From an uncultured Lachnospiraceae bacterium (lineage in GTDB: Bacteria > Bacillota_A > Clostridia > Lachnospirales > Lachnospiraceae), in the NCBI GenBank assembly GCA_902801585.1, contig CADCIU010000007.1, forward strand, positions 7,505 through 71,504: a DNA stretch of 64,000 bases, written 5' to 3'. Shown piece after piece: positions 8,948-16,835 of this stretch (positions are counted from its first letter, which is position 1; each line of letters opens with the position of its first letter). The position numbers were made by a program, and so were the translations under genes. Below the pieces are notes generated by a model. That model was not told where the DNA came from. It searched no databases and worked only from the letters and a program-made list of their open reading frames with translations.

Positions 8948-9838
8948 ATGAAAAGGAGACTGGAAATCTCTGAGTTGATATTTAAAGTCATCAGCTACAC
9001 CCTGCTTACGGTATTTGCCCTCTGCTGCCTGTATCCGTTCGTATATGCAGTCAGCGCTTCCATAAGCGGAAGATCGGCAGTTGAGTACGGATCGATCGTA
9101 CTCTTCCCGAAGGATATACAGTTTGATGCCTTTAAACTGATGTTTAATGACAATATGTTCTGGAACGCGTATTCCAATACGCTTTTCCTGACACTGTTCG
9201 GTACTCTCTGGTCAATGTTCGTCGCTATCCTCGGCGGATATGCACTGTCCAAAAAGAGACTGCTGTTCAGAAAAACTTTCAACTTCTTCCTGGTATTCAC
9301 AATGTGGTTCTCTGCAGGTATCGTTCCGCAGTATCTGAATTACCTGGCTACCAAGGAAGTGTTCAATTCCATGGGGATCATGGATGACAAATGGCTTGTA
9401 GTCATCGCCATGGGTATGGCTGCAATGAACATTATCCTTTTAAGAAATGCATTCGAGGGTGTTCCCTCCGAGATCGAGGAGGCGGCGATCGTCGACGGCG
9501 CGACGGAGATGCAGGTTCTGACACAAGTCTATATTCCGATGTGTAAGTCCACGATCGCGACGGTAGCGCTGTTCTTCGCAATTTCGCGTTGGAACGGATA
9601 CTTCTGGGCCCGCCAGATGATCTCCAACCAGAACGAGCATCCTCTCCAGGTCTTCATTCGTCTGAGACTGGAGCAGTATACAGATCCGGAAGCGATGGCA
9701 GGCTGGAACAGATCCTTTGCTTCTGACTCTGTGATCTATGCACTGATCGTCTGTTCGATCGTGCCGATCCTGATCATTTATCCTTTCATTCAGAAGTATT
9801 TTGCAAAGGGTACGAATGTAGGCGGCGTAAAAGAATAA
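8948..9838 (+). CDS. ABC sugar permease, YtcP/LplC type
   Basis: 296-residue partner permease (MalG/UgpE branch, often named YtcP or LplC). It has six predicted helices and the EAA motif 'EIEEAAIVDGATEMQVLTQVYIP'. The ribosome site AAGGAGGGG lies 5 nt before the ATG. It forms a heterodimer with the product of the preceding gene. A G+C-rich hairpin follows before kduI. The substrate is probably an oligogalacturonide or unsaturated di-uronide, judged from kduI, kduD and the pectinesterase nearby. Confidence 0.9.
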   Translation: MKRRLEISELIFKVISYTLLTVFALCCLYPFVYAVSASISGRSAVEYGSIVLFPKDIQFDAFKLMFNDNMFWNAYSNTLFLTLFGTLWSMFVAILGGYALSKKRLLFRKTFNFFLVFTMWFSAGIVPQYLNYLATKEVFNSMGIMDDKWLVVIAMGMAAMNIILLRNAFEGVPSEIEEAAIVDGATEMQVLTQVYIPMCKSTIATVALFFAISRWNGYFWARQMISNQNEHPLQVFIRLRLEQYTDPEAMAGWNRSFASDSVIYALIVCSIVPILIIYPFIQKYFAKGTNVGGVKE

Positions 9839-9869
9839 AGAAATGCCCGCCGGATGAGGCTCGCATTTT

Positions 9870-9895
9870 TGAAGGCCGCGCAAGGCGCGTCTTCA
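9870..9895 (+). terminator. Intercistronic hairpin before kduI
   Basis: TGAAG pairs with CTTCA and CGCGC with GCGCG around an AAG loop, followed by a T-rich GGGATTATTTTT. It could be a partial terminator or an RNA-processing stem that sets transporter and enzyme transcript levels apart. Confidence 0.55.
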
Positions 9896-9914
9896 GGGAT
9901 TATTTTTAGGAAAT

Positions 9915-10757
9915 ATGGATATTCGGTATTCTGCAAGCCCGAACGATGTAAAAAGGTATACAACAGAAGAACTGCGCAATGAGTTCCTGATCACGGACCT
10001 CTATGTGCCGGACACGGTAAAAGCCACCTATTCTCATGTCGATCGGGTCGTGATCCTGGGGATCATGCCTGTGAACGAAGAAGTCCCGATCGACAAAGGC
10101 ATCGATATCTGGCATAATTTCGGCACGGAGTATTTCCTTGAGCGCCGCGAAGCAGGTGTCTTCAACATAGGTGGAAAAGGATTTATCGTTGCGGACGGCG
10201 AGCGCTATGATATGGGATATGAAGACTGCCTCTATATCACTAAGGGTGTGAAGGAAGTGACGTTCGGAAGCTGTGATCCGGCAGATCCCGCACGCTTCTA
10301 TCTCGCCTCCTATCCGGCGCATAAAGCGTGCAAGACGACGTTCCTGTCTTTTGACAAAGCCAATCACCGTCCCTGCGGCGATGAGAAGAATGCGAACAAG
10401 AGAGTGATCAACCAGTTCATTCATCCCGATGTACTGGAGACCTGCCAGCTCTCCATGGGACTGACCCAGCTGGCACCGGGCAATGTATGGAATACTATGC
10501 CCAGTCACACGCATGAGAGAAGAATGGAAGTCTATACATATTTTGAGATTCCGGACGACGAAGTGGTCATGCATTTCATGGGACAGCCGCAGCAGACAAG
10601 GAACATCGTCATGCAGAATTACGAGGCGGTCATTTCTCCTTCCTGGTCGATCCATAGTGGCTGCGGAACCTCCAACTACACCTTTATCTGGGCGATGGGC
10701 GGAGAAAATCAGGCGTTTGACGACATGGATAATCTCAAACCGAATGAACTCAGATAA
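9915..10757 (+). CDS. kduI: 5-keto-4-deoxyuronate isomerase
   Basis: 280-residue cytosolic zinc cupin that converts 5-keto-4-deoxyuronate, the product of unsaturated galacturonate ring opening, to 2,5-diketo-3-deoxygluconate. Full length for the family. The metal-binding signature is present as 'MPSHTHERRMEVYTYF', and 'PSWSIHSGCGTSNYTFIWAMGGEN' near the C-terminus is highly characteristic. The ribosome site AGGAA is close to the ATG. It is followed by kduD, the next pathway step, 64 nt downstream. Confidence 0.96.
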   Translation: MDIRYSASPNDVKRYTTEELRNEFLITDLYVPDTVKATYSHVDRVVILGIMPVNEEVPIDKGIDIWHNFGTEYFLERREAGVFNIGGKGFIVADGERYDMGYEDCLYITKGVKEVTFGSCDPADPARFYLASYPAHKACKTTFLSFDKANHRPCGDEKNANKRVINQFIHPDVLETCQLSMGLTQLAPGNVWNTMPSHTHERRMEVYTYFEIPDDEVVMHFMGQPQQTRNIVMQNYEAVISPSWSIHSGCGTSNYTFIWAMGGENQAFDDMDNLKPNELR

Positions 10758-10821
10758 TTATCCGGATTCATTCATAAAAGGCTATGATTAATAATTGCAA
10801 TATAGAAGGAGGTTTGTAGTT

Positions 10822-11622
10822 ATGGATATGAAAGATTTTCGCCTTGACGGAAAAGTGGCGCTGATCACAGGTGCGGTCTACGGCATCGGTTTTGCGATCG
10901 CGGAAGCTTATGCGGCAGCCGGCGCAAAGATTGTTTTCAACTGCCTGGATGAGAAATCGAGACAGCAGGGACTTGCAAGTTATAAGGAAAAGGGCATCGA
11001 TGCAGTAGGATATGTGGCGGACGTCACCAAAGAAGACCAGGTCAAGGCGATGATCGCAGATATCGAGGAGAAGCTCGGCGGTGTCGACATCCTGGTCAAC
11101 AACGCAGGCATCATCAAGAGGATCCCGATGACCGAAATGACGGCGGAAGAGTTCCGCATGGTCGTTGACGTAGATCTTAACGCGCCTTTTATCGTTTCCA
11201 AGGCAGTTATTCCCGGAATGATCAAAAAGGGCCACGGAAAGATCATCAACATCTGCTCCATGATGAGTGAACTGGGCAGAGAGACCGTTTCCGCTTACGC
11301 GGCGGCAAAGGGCGGCCTCAAGATGCTGACCAAGAATATCTGCTCGGAGTACGGCGAGTACAACATCCAGTGCAACGGCATCGGACCCGGCTATATCGCG
11401 ACGCCTCAGACGGCACCGCTTCGCGAGATCCAGCCCGATGGATCCAGACATCCGTTTGATCAGTTCATCATCGCCAAGACACCGGCAGCACGCTGGGGAA
11501 CAGCGGAAGATCTGCAGGGACCTGCAGTATTCCTTGCTTCCGATGCGTCCAATTTCGTGAACGGCCACATTCTCTACGTGGACGGCGGAATCCTGGCTTA
11601 CATCGGCAAACAGCCCGGCTGA
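10822..11622 (+). CDS. kduD: 2-deoxy-D-gluconate 3-dehydrogenase
   Basis: 266-residue short-chain dehydrogenase that reduces 2,5-diketo-3-deoxygluconate to 2-keto-3-deoxygluconate. The Rossmann motif 'TGAVYGIGFAIA', 'NNAG' and the active-site 'YAAAKGG' are visible, as is the C-terminal 'HILYVDGGILAY' of this family. The ATG at 10822 follows GAAGGAGG with 9 nt spacing; an upstream start at 10795 has no site. Placement straight after kduI supports the assignment over a generic SDR. Confidence 0.93.
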   Translation: MDMKDFRLDGKVALITGAVYGIGFAIAEAYAAAGAKIVFNCLDEKSRQQGLASYKEKGIDAVGYVADVTKEDQVKAMIADIEEKLGGVDILVNNAGIIKRIPMTEMTAEEFRMVVDVDLNAPFIVSKAVIPGMIKKGHGKIINICSMMSELGRETVSAYAAAKGGLKMLTKNICSEYGEYNIQCNGIGPGYIATPQTAPLREIQPDGSRHPFDQFIIAKTPAARWGTAEDLQGPAVFLASDASNFVNGHILYVDGGILAYIGKQPG

Positions 11623-11635
11623 TCCGGAAAGCTTT

Positions 11636-11674
11636 ATTTACGGAGCCCTGCCGAGAGCGGGACTTTTCGTAAAT
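11636..11674 (+). terminator. Nested stem-loop after kduD
   Basis: ATTTACG (11636-11642) pairs with CGTAAAT (11668-11674). An inner CCTGC/GCGGG stem sits around a CGAGA loop. There is no long U-run, so an attenuator or mRNA-stabilising stem is as likely as a terminator. Confidence 0.5.
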
Positions 11675-11698
11675 CAATGATTTAAGTAAGGAGTAAAT

Positions 11699-12229
11699 AT
11701 GTTTCGCCGCAGCGTTAAAATAGCATATATCGGCGGCGGTTCGAAGGCGTGGGCGAGATCCTTTATGCAGGATCTCGCTTTGGCCGGGGACCTGGCCGGC
11801 GAGGTGGCGCTTTACGATATTGATGCTCCTGCAGCAAGACGCAATCAGATCATAGGCACAATAATGCAGGAGAAGGAGGAAGCGCGGTCCGATTTTATCT
11901 ATACCGTGTCCGACACATTGGAAGAAGCCCTGACGGGATCCGATTTTGTGATCATTTCCATCCTTCCCGGATCATTTACGCAGATGCATTCGGACGTACA
12001 TACGCCGGAGGCATATGGCATTTTACAGTCCGTAGGTGACACAGTGGGACCGGGTGGAGTCTTCCGTGCACTGCGGACTGTTCCCGTTTATGAGGAATTT
12101 GCATATGCGATTCGGAAATGCTGCCCTAAGGCATGGGTGCTCATGAGGCGGACGAATTGTTCAAAAAGATGTGGGAGAGTTCCTGACCGGGATCGAAGGG
12201 GGCGAAGCGGCATCGGAGCTTTGCTGTAA
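11699..12229 (+). pseudogene. GH4 alpha-galacturonidase remnant, internal deletion
   Basis: The first about 150 codons encode the NAD-binding N-terminus of a glycoside hydrolase family 4 enzyme of the LplD/alpha-galacturonidase type: 'KIAYIGGGSKAWARSFMQDLAL', 'ALYDID' and 'GDTVGPGGVFRALRTVPV'. Intact members run to about 430-480 residues. Here the frame passes 'CCPKAWV', where 'INYTNP' is expected, straight into an unrelated arginine-rich tail and stops at 12229. In another frame at about 12139-12190 the bases read 'HEADELFKKMWESS' then stop, which looks like the true C-terminal end of such a gene. The simplest reading is a deletion of roughly 0.9 kb plus a frame change. Ribosome site and start are intact. 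Confidence 0.8.
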
Positions 12230-12281
12230 TAACAGACTTAATATAAGAAATCATACACGGTTTTATACAGGAGGAAGGTAT

Positions 12282-13136
12282 ATGCAGCTGGGAATTCGTC
12301 TGCACGACATCCATACAGGCCTTGGTCCGGAATTCCAAACAATGGAAAAGCGGGCGCAGACAGCGAAGGAGGAAGGATTTGCCTGCGTTCACCTCGCATA
12401 CTCAAAAGTGATCAAGGGTTTCACCTTCGACGACTGCGCGTTGAATGAAGGACTGGCAAAATATACAAAGAGGGTATTTGACAGCCGGGGCCTCGACATT
12501 GCGGTCCTGGGCTGCTATCTGAATCTGGCCCACCCGGATCCGGAGAAGCTTGCGGAGATTCAGAGCCGCTATTACGGTCACCTTCGCGTGGCGTCACTTC
12601 TGGGCGCTTCCGTAGTGGGGACGGAGACCGGAGCACCCAATGCGCAGTACAAGACGGATGCGAACACGCACTCCGAGGAAGCGCTCGATTCATTTATCAG
12701 AGGCCTTGAACCGGTCGTAGAGAGAGCCGAGAAGTACGGTGTGACGATGGCGATCGAACCGGTCTGGAAACATATTGTGTACAGCCCGGACAGGGCCGTG
12801 CAGGTACTGGATGCGATTCAAAGCCCTAATCTCAGGATCATCTTCGATCCGGTCAACCTTCTCTATCCCGGCAATCTTGACGATCGCGGCAAGGTGATCG
12901 GCGAGGCGATTGAAAAGCTTGGGGACCGCATCGCGGTCGTGCATCTGAAGGACTGTGTCCCGGACGGGGACGACTTAAAGAGCATTGCGGCCGGCACAGG
13001 CGTCATGGACTACCGGGAGATCCTGCGATTTATGAAGACGAGAAAACCGTACATTCAGGCGACGCTGGAGAACACCACGGACGAGAATGCGGTGAGCTCG
13101 AGAGAGTATCTGCAGGAACTGTATGACAGTCTTTGA
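12282..13136 (+). CDS. Sugar phosphate isomerase/epimerase family protein
   Basis: 284-residue TIM-barrel protein of the xylose-isomerase-like AP-endonuclease 2 superfamily. Divalent-metal ligands are suggested by 'AIEPVWKH', 'IIFDPVNLL' and 'VVHLKD'. The ATG at 12282 follows GGAGGAAGG. Such proteins epimerise or isomerise keto-sugars and sugar acids; the substrate here is not identifiable. Its place between the GH4 remnant and a KDG-type kinase suggests a role on uronate-derived intermediates, possibly interconverting keto acids before KduD or the kinase. Confidence 0.85.
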   Translation: MQLGIRLHDIHTGLGPEFQTMEKRAQTAKEEGFACVHLAYSKVIKGFTFDDCALNEGLAKYTKRVFDSRGLDIAVLGCYLNLAHPDPEKLAEIQSRYYGHLRVASLLGASVVGTETGAPNAQYKTDANTHSEEALDSFIRGLEPVVERAEKYGVTMAIEPVWKHIVYSPDRAVQVLDAIQSPNLRIIFDPVNLLYPGNLDDRGKVIGEAIEKLGDRIAVVHLKDCVPDGDDLKSIAAGTGVMDYREILRFMKTRKPYIQATLENTTDENAVSSREYLQELYDSL

Positions 13137-13220
13137 TGCAAAGCGGGAAAGCTTTGATATTTTGACAGTGCAGTGACTCCATCCTGCAAGTCATATAAGG
13201 AATCAACAAGGAGGGTGGAT

Positions 13221-14306
13221 ATGATTCACAAAAATCCGCTATTGAATAATGACGGCGGGCAGAAGTTTATTACTTTCGGCGAGATCATGCTTCGCCTCAC
13301 GCCTCCCAACTACAACAAGATCCGCATGGCCAACAGCTTTGACGCAAGTTATGGCGGAAGTGAGGCCAATATCGCGCTTGCACTGGCCAACCTGGGCGTG
13401 GACAGCACATTTTTTACGGTCGTGCCGAATAATTCTCTGGGAAAGAGCGCGGTGCGAATGCTCCGCAGCAATGATGTGCACTGCACGCCGGTCATCCTCA
13501 CCACCAAACAGGAGACGCCGACCCATAGGCTGGGAACGTATTATCTGGAGACCGGCTACGGGATCCGGCCCAGCAAAGTGACTTATGACCGCAAACACAG
13601 CGCGATCACGGAGTATGACTTTAACAAAATTGACCCGAAGGAGCTTCTTGAAGATTTTGACTGGCTCCATCTGAGCGGCATTTCTCCTGCGCTGAGCCCC
13701 AGCTGTGCGGATTTTACGCTCAAGCTGATGCAGACCGCCAAAGAGATGGGTCTTACGGTCAGCTTTGACGGCAATTTCCGAAGCCTGTTGTGGACCTGGG
13801 AAGAGGCAAGAGATTACTGCACGAAGTGCCTTCCCTATGTGGATGTGCTCTTCGGGATCGAGCCCTATCATCTCTATAGAGACGACGAAGAACCTTCCAA
13901 GGGCGACTATAAGGACGGAGTCCCGCTGCAGCCTTCTTATGAGCAGCAGGATGAGATCTTTCAGGCATTTGTGGAAAAATATCCCAACATCCGCTGTATT
14001 GCGAGGCACGTGCGCTACGCTCACTCCGGAAGTGAGAACAGCCTCATGGCTTTCATGTGGTATAAGGGTCACACCTTTGAGAGCCGCATGTTCACGTTCA
14101 ACATTCTGGACAGGGTCGGCGGCGGCGATGCGTTCGCCAGCGGCCTGATCTATGCGTACATTCATGGCTTCAAACCCATGGATATGGTGAATTTCGCAGT
14201 GGCTTCAAGTGTGATCAAGCACACGATCCACGGTGACGGAAATATCACGGATGACGTCGACAGCATCATAAATCTCATGAACATGAACTATGATATCAAG
14301 CGCTGA
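13221..14306 (+). CDS. kdgK: PfkB-family kinase, probable 2-keto-3-deoxygluconate kinase
   Basis: 361-residue ribokinase-fold enzyme. 'GEIMLRLTPP' and 'GGSEANIALALANLG' form the N-terminal sugar site, and 'DRVGGGDAFASGLIYA' is the PfkB signature with the catalytic Asp. The ATG at 13221 has AAGGAGG just upstream. KDG kinase is inferred from 'FGEIMLRL' and the surrounding KDG-forming genes. A second, divergent kinase of the same family is encoded at 17506, so one of the two may act on a different 2-keto-3-deoxy acid. A strong terminator follows at 14394. Confidence 0.8.
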   Translation: MIHKNPLLNNDGGQKFITFGEIMLRLTPPNYNKIRMANSFDASYGGSEANIALALANLGVDSTFFTVVPNNSLGKSAVRMLRSNDVHCTPVILTTKQETPTHRLGTYYLETGYGIRPSKVTYDRKHSAITEYDFNKIDPKELLEDFDWLHLSGISPALSPSCADFTLKLMQTAKEMGLTVSFDGNFRSLLWTWEEARDYCTKCLPYVDVLFGIEPYHLYRDDEEPSKGDYKDGVPLQPSYEQQDEIFQAFVEKYPNIRCIARHVRYAHSGSENSLMAFMWYKGHTFESRMFTFNILDRVGGGDAFASGLIYAYIHGFKPMDMVNFAVASSVIKHTIHGDGNITDDVDSIINLMNMNYDIKR

Positions 14307-14342
14307 ACGGTTTTGGATTACAGGGACCGCTGCTGACCCCGG

Positions 14343-14376
14343 AATGTACTTATTTATAAAATGTACTTATTTATAA
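14343..14376. repeat. 17-bp direct repeat, two copies
   Basis: AATGTACTTATTTATAA occurs twice head to tail (14343-14359, 14360-14376). A related CACTTATTTATTAATG lies upstream of uxaB near 25028. It may be a regulator site, but there is no internal dyad. Confidence 0.7.
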
Positions 14377-14393
14377 TAGGTTCAAATACTGAG

Positions 14394-14432
14394 AAGCGGC
14401 AAAGTTCAGTTTGTGAATTTTGCCGCTTTTTG
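14394..14432 (+). terminator. Rho-independent terminator after kdgK
   Basis: AAGCGGCAAA (from 14394) pairs with TTTGCCGCTT, with a 15-nt loop that can pair further, followed by TTTTTGT. It ends the first uronate transcription unit. Confidence 0.85.
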
Positions 14433-14517
14433 TGTGAAATATTTGACGATCTTTGAGTATAGTTCATTGTGGAGCCGCAAAATAATGCTATTTAATTGTT
14501 AAATATAGATAAATTTA

Positions 14518-14546
14518 TTTCATTCTATCCGAGAATACTGTATAAT
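14518..14546 (+). promoter_or_regulatory. Sigma-A-type promoter of the second uronate unit
   Basis: TTTCAT (14518-14523), 17-nt spacer, TATAAT (14541-14546). The -35 is weak and the -10 is perfect. It drives the unit starting with the YhcH-family gene. Confidence 0.65.
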
Positions 14547-14567
14547 TTATTAAAACGGTTAATAGCG

Positions 14568-14591
14568 CCGATCAGAAGAGCTGCTGATCGG
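14568..14591 (+). other. 5' leader hairpin
   Basis: CCGATCAG and CTGATCGG pair around an 8-nt loop inside the predicted leader, 20 nt before the ribosome site of the YhcH-family gene. It could stabilise the transcript or serve as an RNA-protein site. Confidence 0.6.
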
Positions 14592-14615
14592 TCAGGCCGG
14601 GAAAGGAAGGTAGGA

Positions 14616-15068
14616 ATGTTCTTTAGTAATGTAGGTGTTGCTGAAAAGTACAATTATCTGGACGAGAAGTTTACGGTTGCCTACAAGTGGCTTGCGGAGA
14701 CGAACATCAAGGATCTGCCGGAAGGCTTTTATCCTCTGATGGGCGATGATGTGATCGCCGGTGTGCAGGAGTACTCGACTTCGCCCAAAGAGGAGCGCAG
14801 ATTCGAGACGCACGACAAGTACTTTGATATTCAGTACATGGTGACCGGAGATGAGATGTTCGGTGTATGTAAGCGGGATGGCCTCAAGGAGATCGAGAGG
14901 ATTCCGGAAAACGATGTTGTTTTTTACGAGGATCCCGATCTGTTCGGCGAAGTGCTGTTAAGAGAAGGGGACCTCATCGTTGTGGCGCCTGAGGACGCAC
15001 ACAAACCCCGCTGCGCGGCAGGAAAACCCGCGCCGGTGAAAAAGGTTGTTGTTAAGGTAAAGATATAA
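14616..15068 (+). CDS. YhcH/YjgK/YiaL family protein (DUF386)
   Basis: 150-residue cupin-like cytosolic protein. 'HDKYFDIQYMVTGDE' and 'APEDAHKPRC' are family hallmarks. Known members include NanQ, which speeds anomer opening of sialic acid, and YiaL in ketogulonate use. It is therefore probably an anomerase for a uronate or keto-sugar acid. The ATG at 14616 follows GGAAGG and a GTAGGA; a longer upstream frame has no site. It is the first gene of the second unit. Confidence 0.85.
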   Translation: MFFSNVGVAEKYNYLDEKFTVAYKWLAETNIKDLPEGFYPLMGDDVIAGVQEYSTSPKEERRFETHDKYFDIQYMVTGDEMFGVCKRDGLKEIERIPENDVVFYEDPDLFGEVLLREGDLIVVAPEDAHKPRCAAGKPAPVKKVVVKVKI

Positions 15069-15104
15069 GTAAACAGAGGATGTATAAAGTTTAGGAGGTA
15101 AAAC

Positions 15105-15797
15105 ATGAGTGTAGTTTATGACATGGGTAACGGACTTCGTCTGGTCGATCTTTCCAAGCTCGTTGATCCGGCAACAGAAACCAGAAGATGCAAACTGTAC
15201 AGATTCAACACCGGAGGTCCGATCCCGGATTTCCACACCAACTTTGATATCATGAGCCATTTGGGAACTCATGCGGAGTGCCCTTATCACCACGATGACA
15301 ATTGGCCGGATGTCACCGGACTTCCGCTGACGACATTCGTGGGCCGCGGTGTGTATGTGGACTTCAAGGACACAGTTGCTCCTTATACGCACATCACCAA
15401 GGCTGACCTTGACAGAGTAGCTTACAAGGTCAAAGAGGGCGATATCGTGATCATCGATTCTTCTTACAAACTTGAGCCCTTCACAAAGGCTACCAACACA
15501 GAAGTCGACAAGAGACTCCTGATCAACGCAGAGTCGGCTGAGTGGTTCCGCGATCACAAAGTCAAGGCTGTTGGTTTCGGCGACGGCGTTTCGATCGAGA
15601 ACTGCAATGAAGATGTCAAGCCTTTCCACGACATCCTTCTGGCAGAAAACATCATTTTCATCGAAGTGCTCAAGAACCTTGAACTGCTCGAGAAGGATGT
15701 CTTCTTTATGTCCTTCTCCCCGCTTCCCATTGTGGGTCTTGATTCCAGCCCGGTCCACGCATACGCGATCGAAGGAATTAAGGAATTCTCGGAATAA
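15105..15797 (+). CDS. Cyclase-family (PF04199) metal-dependent hydrolase
   Basis: 230 residues. The metal-binding motif HxGTHxxxPxHH appears as 'SHLGTHAECPYHH', placing it in the kynurenine-formamidase/cyclase superfamily, which hydrolyses amides or lactones and forms some cyclic products. The ribosome site AGGAGG precedes the ATG. There is no tryptophan-degradation gene nearby. In this context a lactone or ester of a sugar acid is a more likely substrate. The gene is 36 nt from the PanE-like reductase, and both sit in front of the KDPG aldolase. Specific function unknown. Confidence 0.8.
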   Translation: MSVVYDMGNGLRLVDLSKLVDPATETRRCKLYRFNTGGPIPDFHTNFDIMSHLGTHAECPYHHDDNWPDVTGLPLTTFVGRGVYVDFKDTVAPYTHITKADLDRVAYKVKEGDIVIIDSSYKLEPFTKATNTEVDKRLLINAESAEWFRDHKVKAVGFGDGVSIENCNEDVKPFHDILLAENIIFIEVLKNLELLEKDVFFMSFSPLPIVGLDSSPVHAYAIEGIKEFSE

Positions 15798-15833
15798 TCA
15801 TCGTTATCGAAAGAATAAAGGAGTTCATAGAAT

Positions 15834-16751
15834 ATGAGAATAGCAGTTATCGGTGCAGGCGCCATGGGCTCCATTTACGGCGGCCACTTGTCTTTGCATA
15901 ATGAGGTTTATCTTGTTGATACAAACCCGAACGTAGTTGCAGCGATTAACGAGAATGGACTTAAGCTTCAGGAATACGGAACAGATAATCTGTATCATCC
16001 CAAGGCTCTCACCTCCACAGAGGGGCTCGAGCCGGTGGATCTGATCATCCTGTTTGTGAAAGCACTGTTTTCAAAAGCTGCTCTTGCCGGCAATAAGGCA
16101 CTCATCGGCCCCGACACATATGTGCTCACGCTTCAGAACGGCTCAGGCCATGAAGACATTCTGGGCGAGTTTGTTGACCAGGACCACATCATCATCGGTA
16201 CAACTGAGGATAACGGCGCGGTTCTCGGGATGGGCTACATCCGCCACGGCGGCGAGGGCAACACCAATGTCGGCATGCTCGTTGAGGACAAGAACGGTTT
16301 CCTTCCCAAACTCAAAGAGTCCTTTGACGCATGCGGCTTCAATGTACGGATCCACTCCGTGATCCAGCAGCTGATCTGGGACAAGCTGTTCACGAATGTT
16401 TCGCTCAGTGCAGTCACCGGCATTCTGCAGTGCGAGATCGGCTATATCGCAGGTAATGAGTTCGCGTGGAATATGACGAAGGCACTGATCCATGAGGCAG
16501 TAGAAGTTGCCCATGCGATCGGACTCAAAGCCGACGAGGAAGAGATCACTGAGAAAGTTCGCAAGACTTCGGTCGGTTCACCGGAAGGTGTCACTTCGAT
16601 CTGCGCAGATATCCGCGCCGGCAGAAAGACGGAAGTCGATACCATCAGCGGATCCGTGGTGCGTGCCGCGAAGAAAGCCGGCGTCAGCGCTCCGACACAT
16701 GAGTTCGTGGTCAACACGATCCATGCCCTTGAGGGAAGACCGAAAGCATAA
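15834..16751 (+). CDS. Ketopantoate-reductase (PanE/ApbA) family oxidoreductase
   Basis: 305-residue NADP-type reductase. 'IAVIGAGAMGSIYGGHLS' is the N-terminal Rossmann loop. The catalytic-type Lys in 'LIWDKLFTNVSLSAVTGIL' and a C-terminal helical domain are present. True PanE makes pantoate, but no panB, panC or panD is near. Position in a sugar-acid cluster suggests reduction of a 2-keto acid made by the adjacent pathway. Family sure, substrate unknown. Confidence 0.82.
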   Translation: MRIAVIGAGAMGSIYGGHLSLHNEVYLVDTNPNVVAAINENGLKLQEYGTDNLYHPKALTSTEGLEPVDLIILFVKALFSKAALAGNKALIGPDTYVLTLQNGSGHEDILGEFVDQDHIIIGTTEDNGAVLGMGYIRHGGEGNTNVGMLVEDKNGFLPKLKESFDACGFNVRIHSVIQQLIWDKLFTNVSLSAVTGILQCEIGYIAGNEFAWNMTKALIHEAVEVAHAIGLKADEEEITEKVRKTSVGSPEGVTSICADIRAGRKTEVDTISGSVVRAAKKAGVSAPTHEFVVNTIHALEGRPKA

Positions 16752-16776
16752 TAACATTTTCAAGGCTGTTGGTTCA

Positions 16777-16806
16777 GGCACCGAATGGTCAGAACCATTC
16801 GGTGCC
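16777..16806 (+). other. Perfect 13-bp intercistronic hairpin
   Basis: GGCACCGAATGGT pairs perfectly with ACCATTCGGTGCC around a CAGA loop, followed only by TTCT. It lies 30 nt before the KDPG aldolase start. A processing or stabilising stem seems more likely than full termination, since no new promoter is seen. Confidence 0.8.
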
Positions 16807-16835
16807 TTCTACCCGGCAAAGGAGAAGTATACACT

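Larger units (their letters stand above)
14307..14615. other. Operon boundary: duplication, terminator, promoter, leader hairpin
   Basis: This 309-nt gap contains, in order, a 17-bp tandem duplication of AATGTACTTATTTATAA (14343-14376), a Rho-independent terminator (14394-14432), a promoter (14518-14546) and a 5' leader hairpin (14568-14591). It divides the uronate cluster into two transcription units. Confidence 0.75.

Noticed and set aside
15834..16751. True panE of pantothenate synthesis
   Set aside because: No panB, panC or panD nearby and the gene is embedded in a sugar-acid operon, so only family level is claimed.
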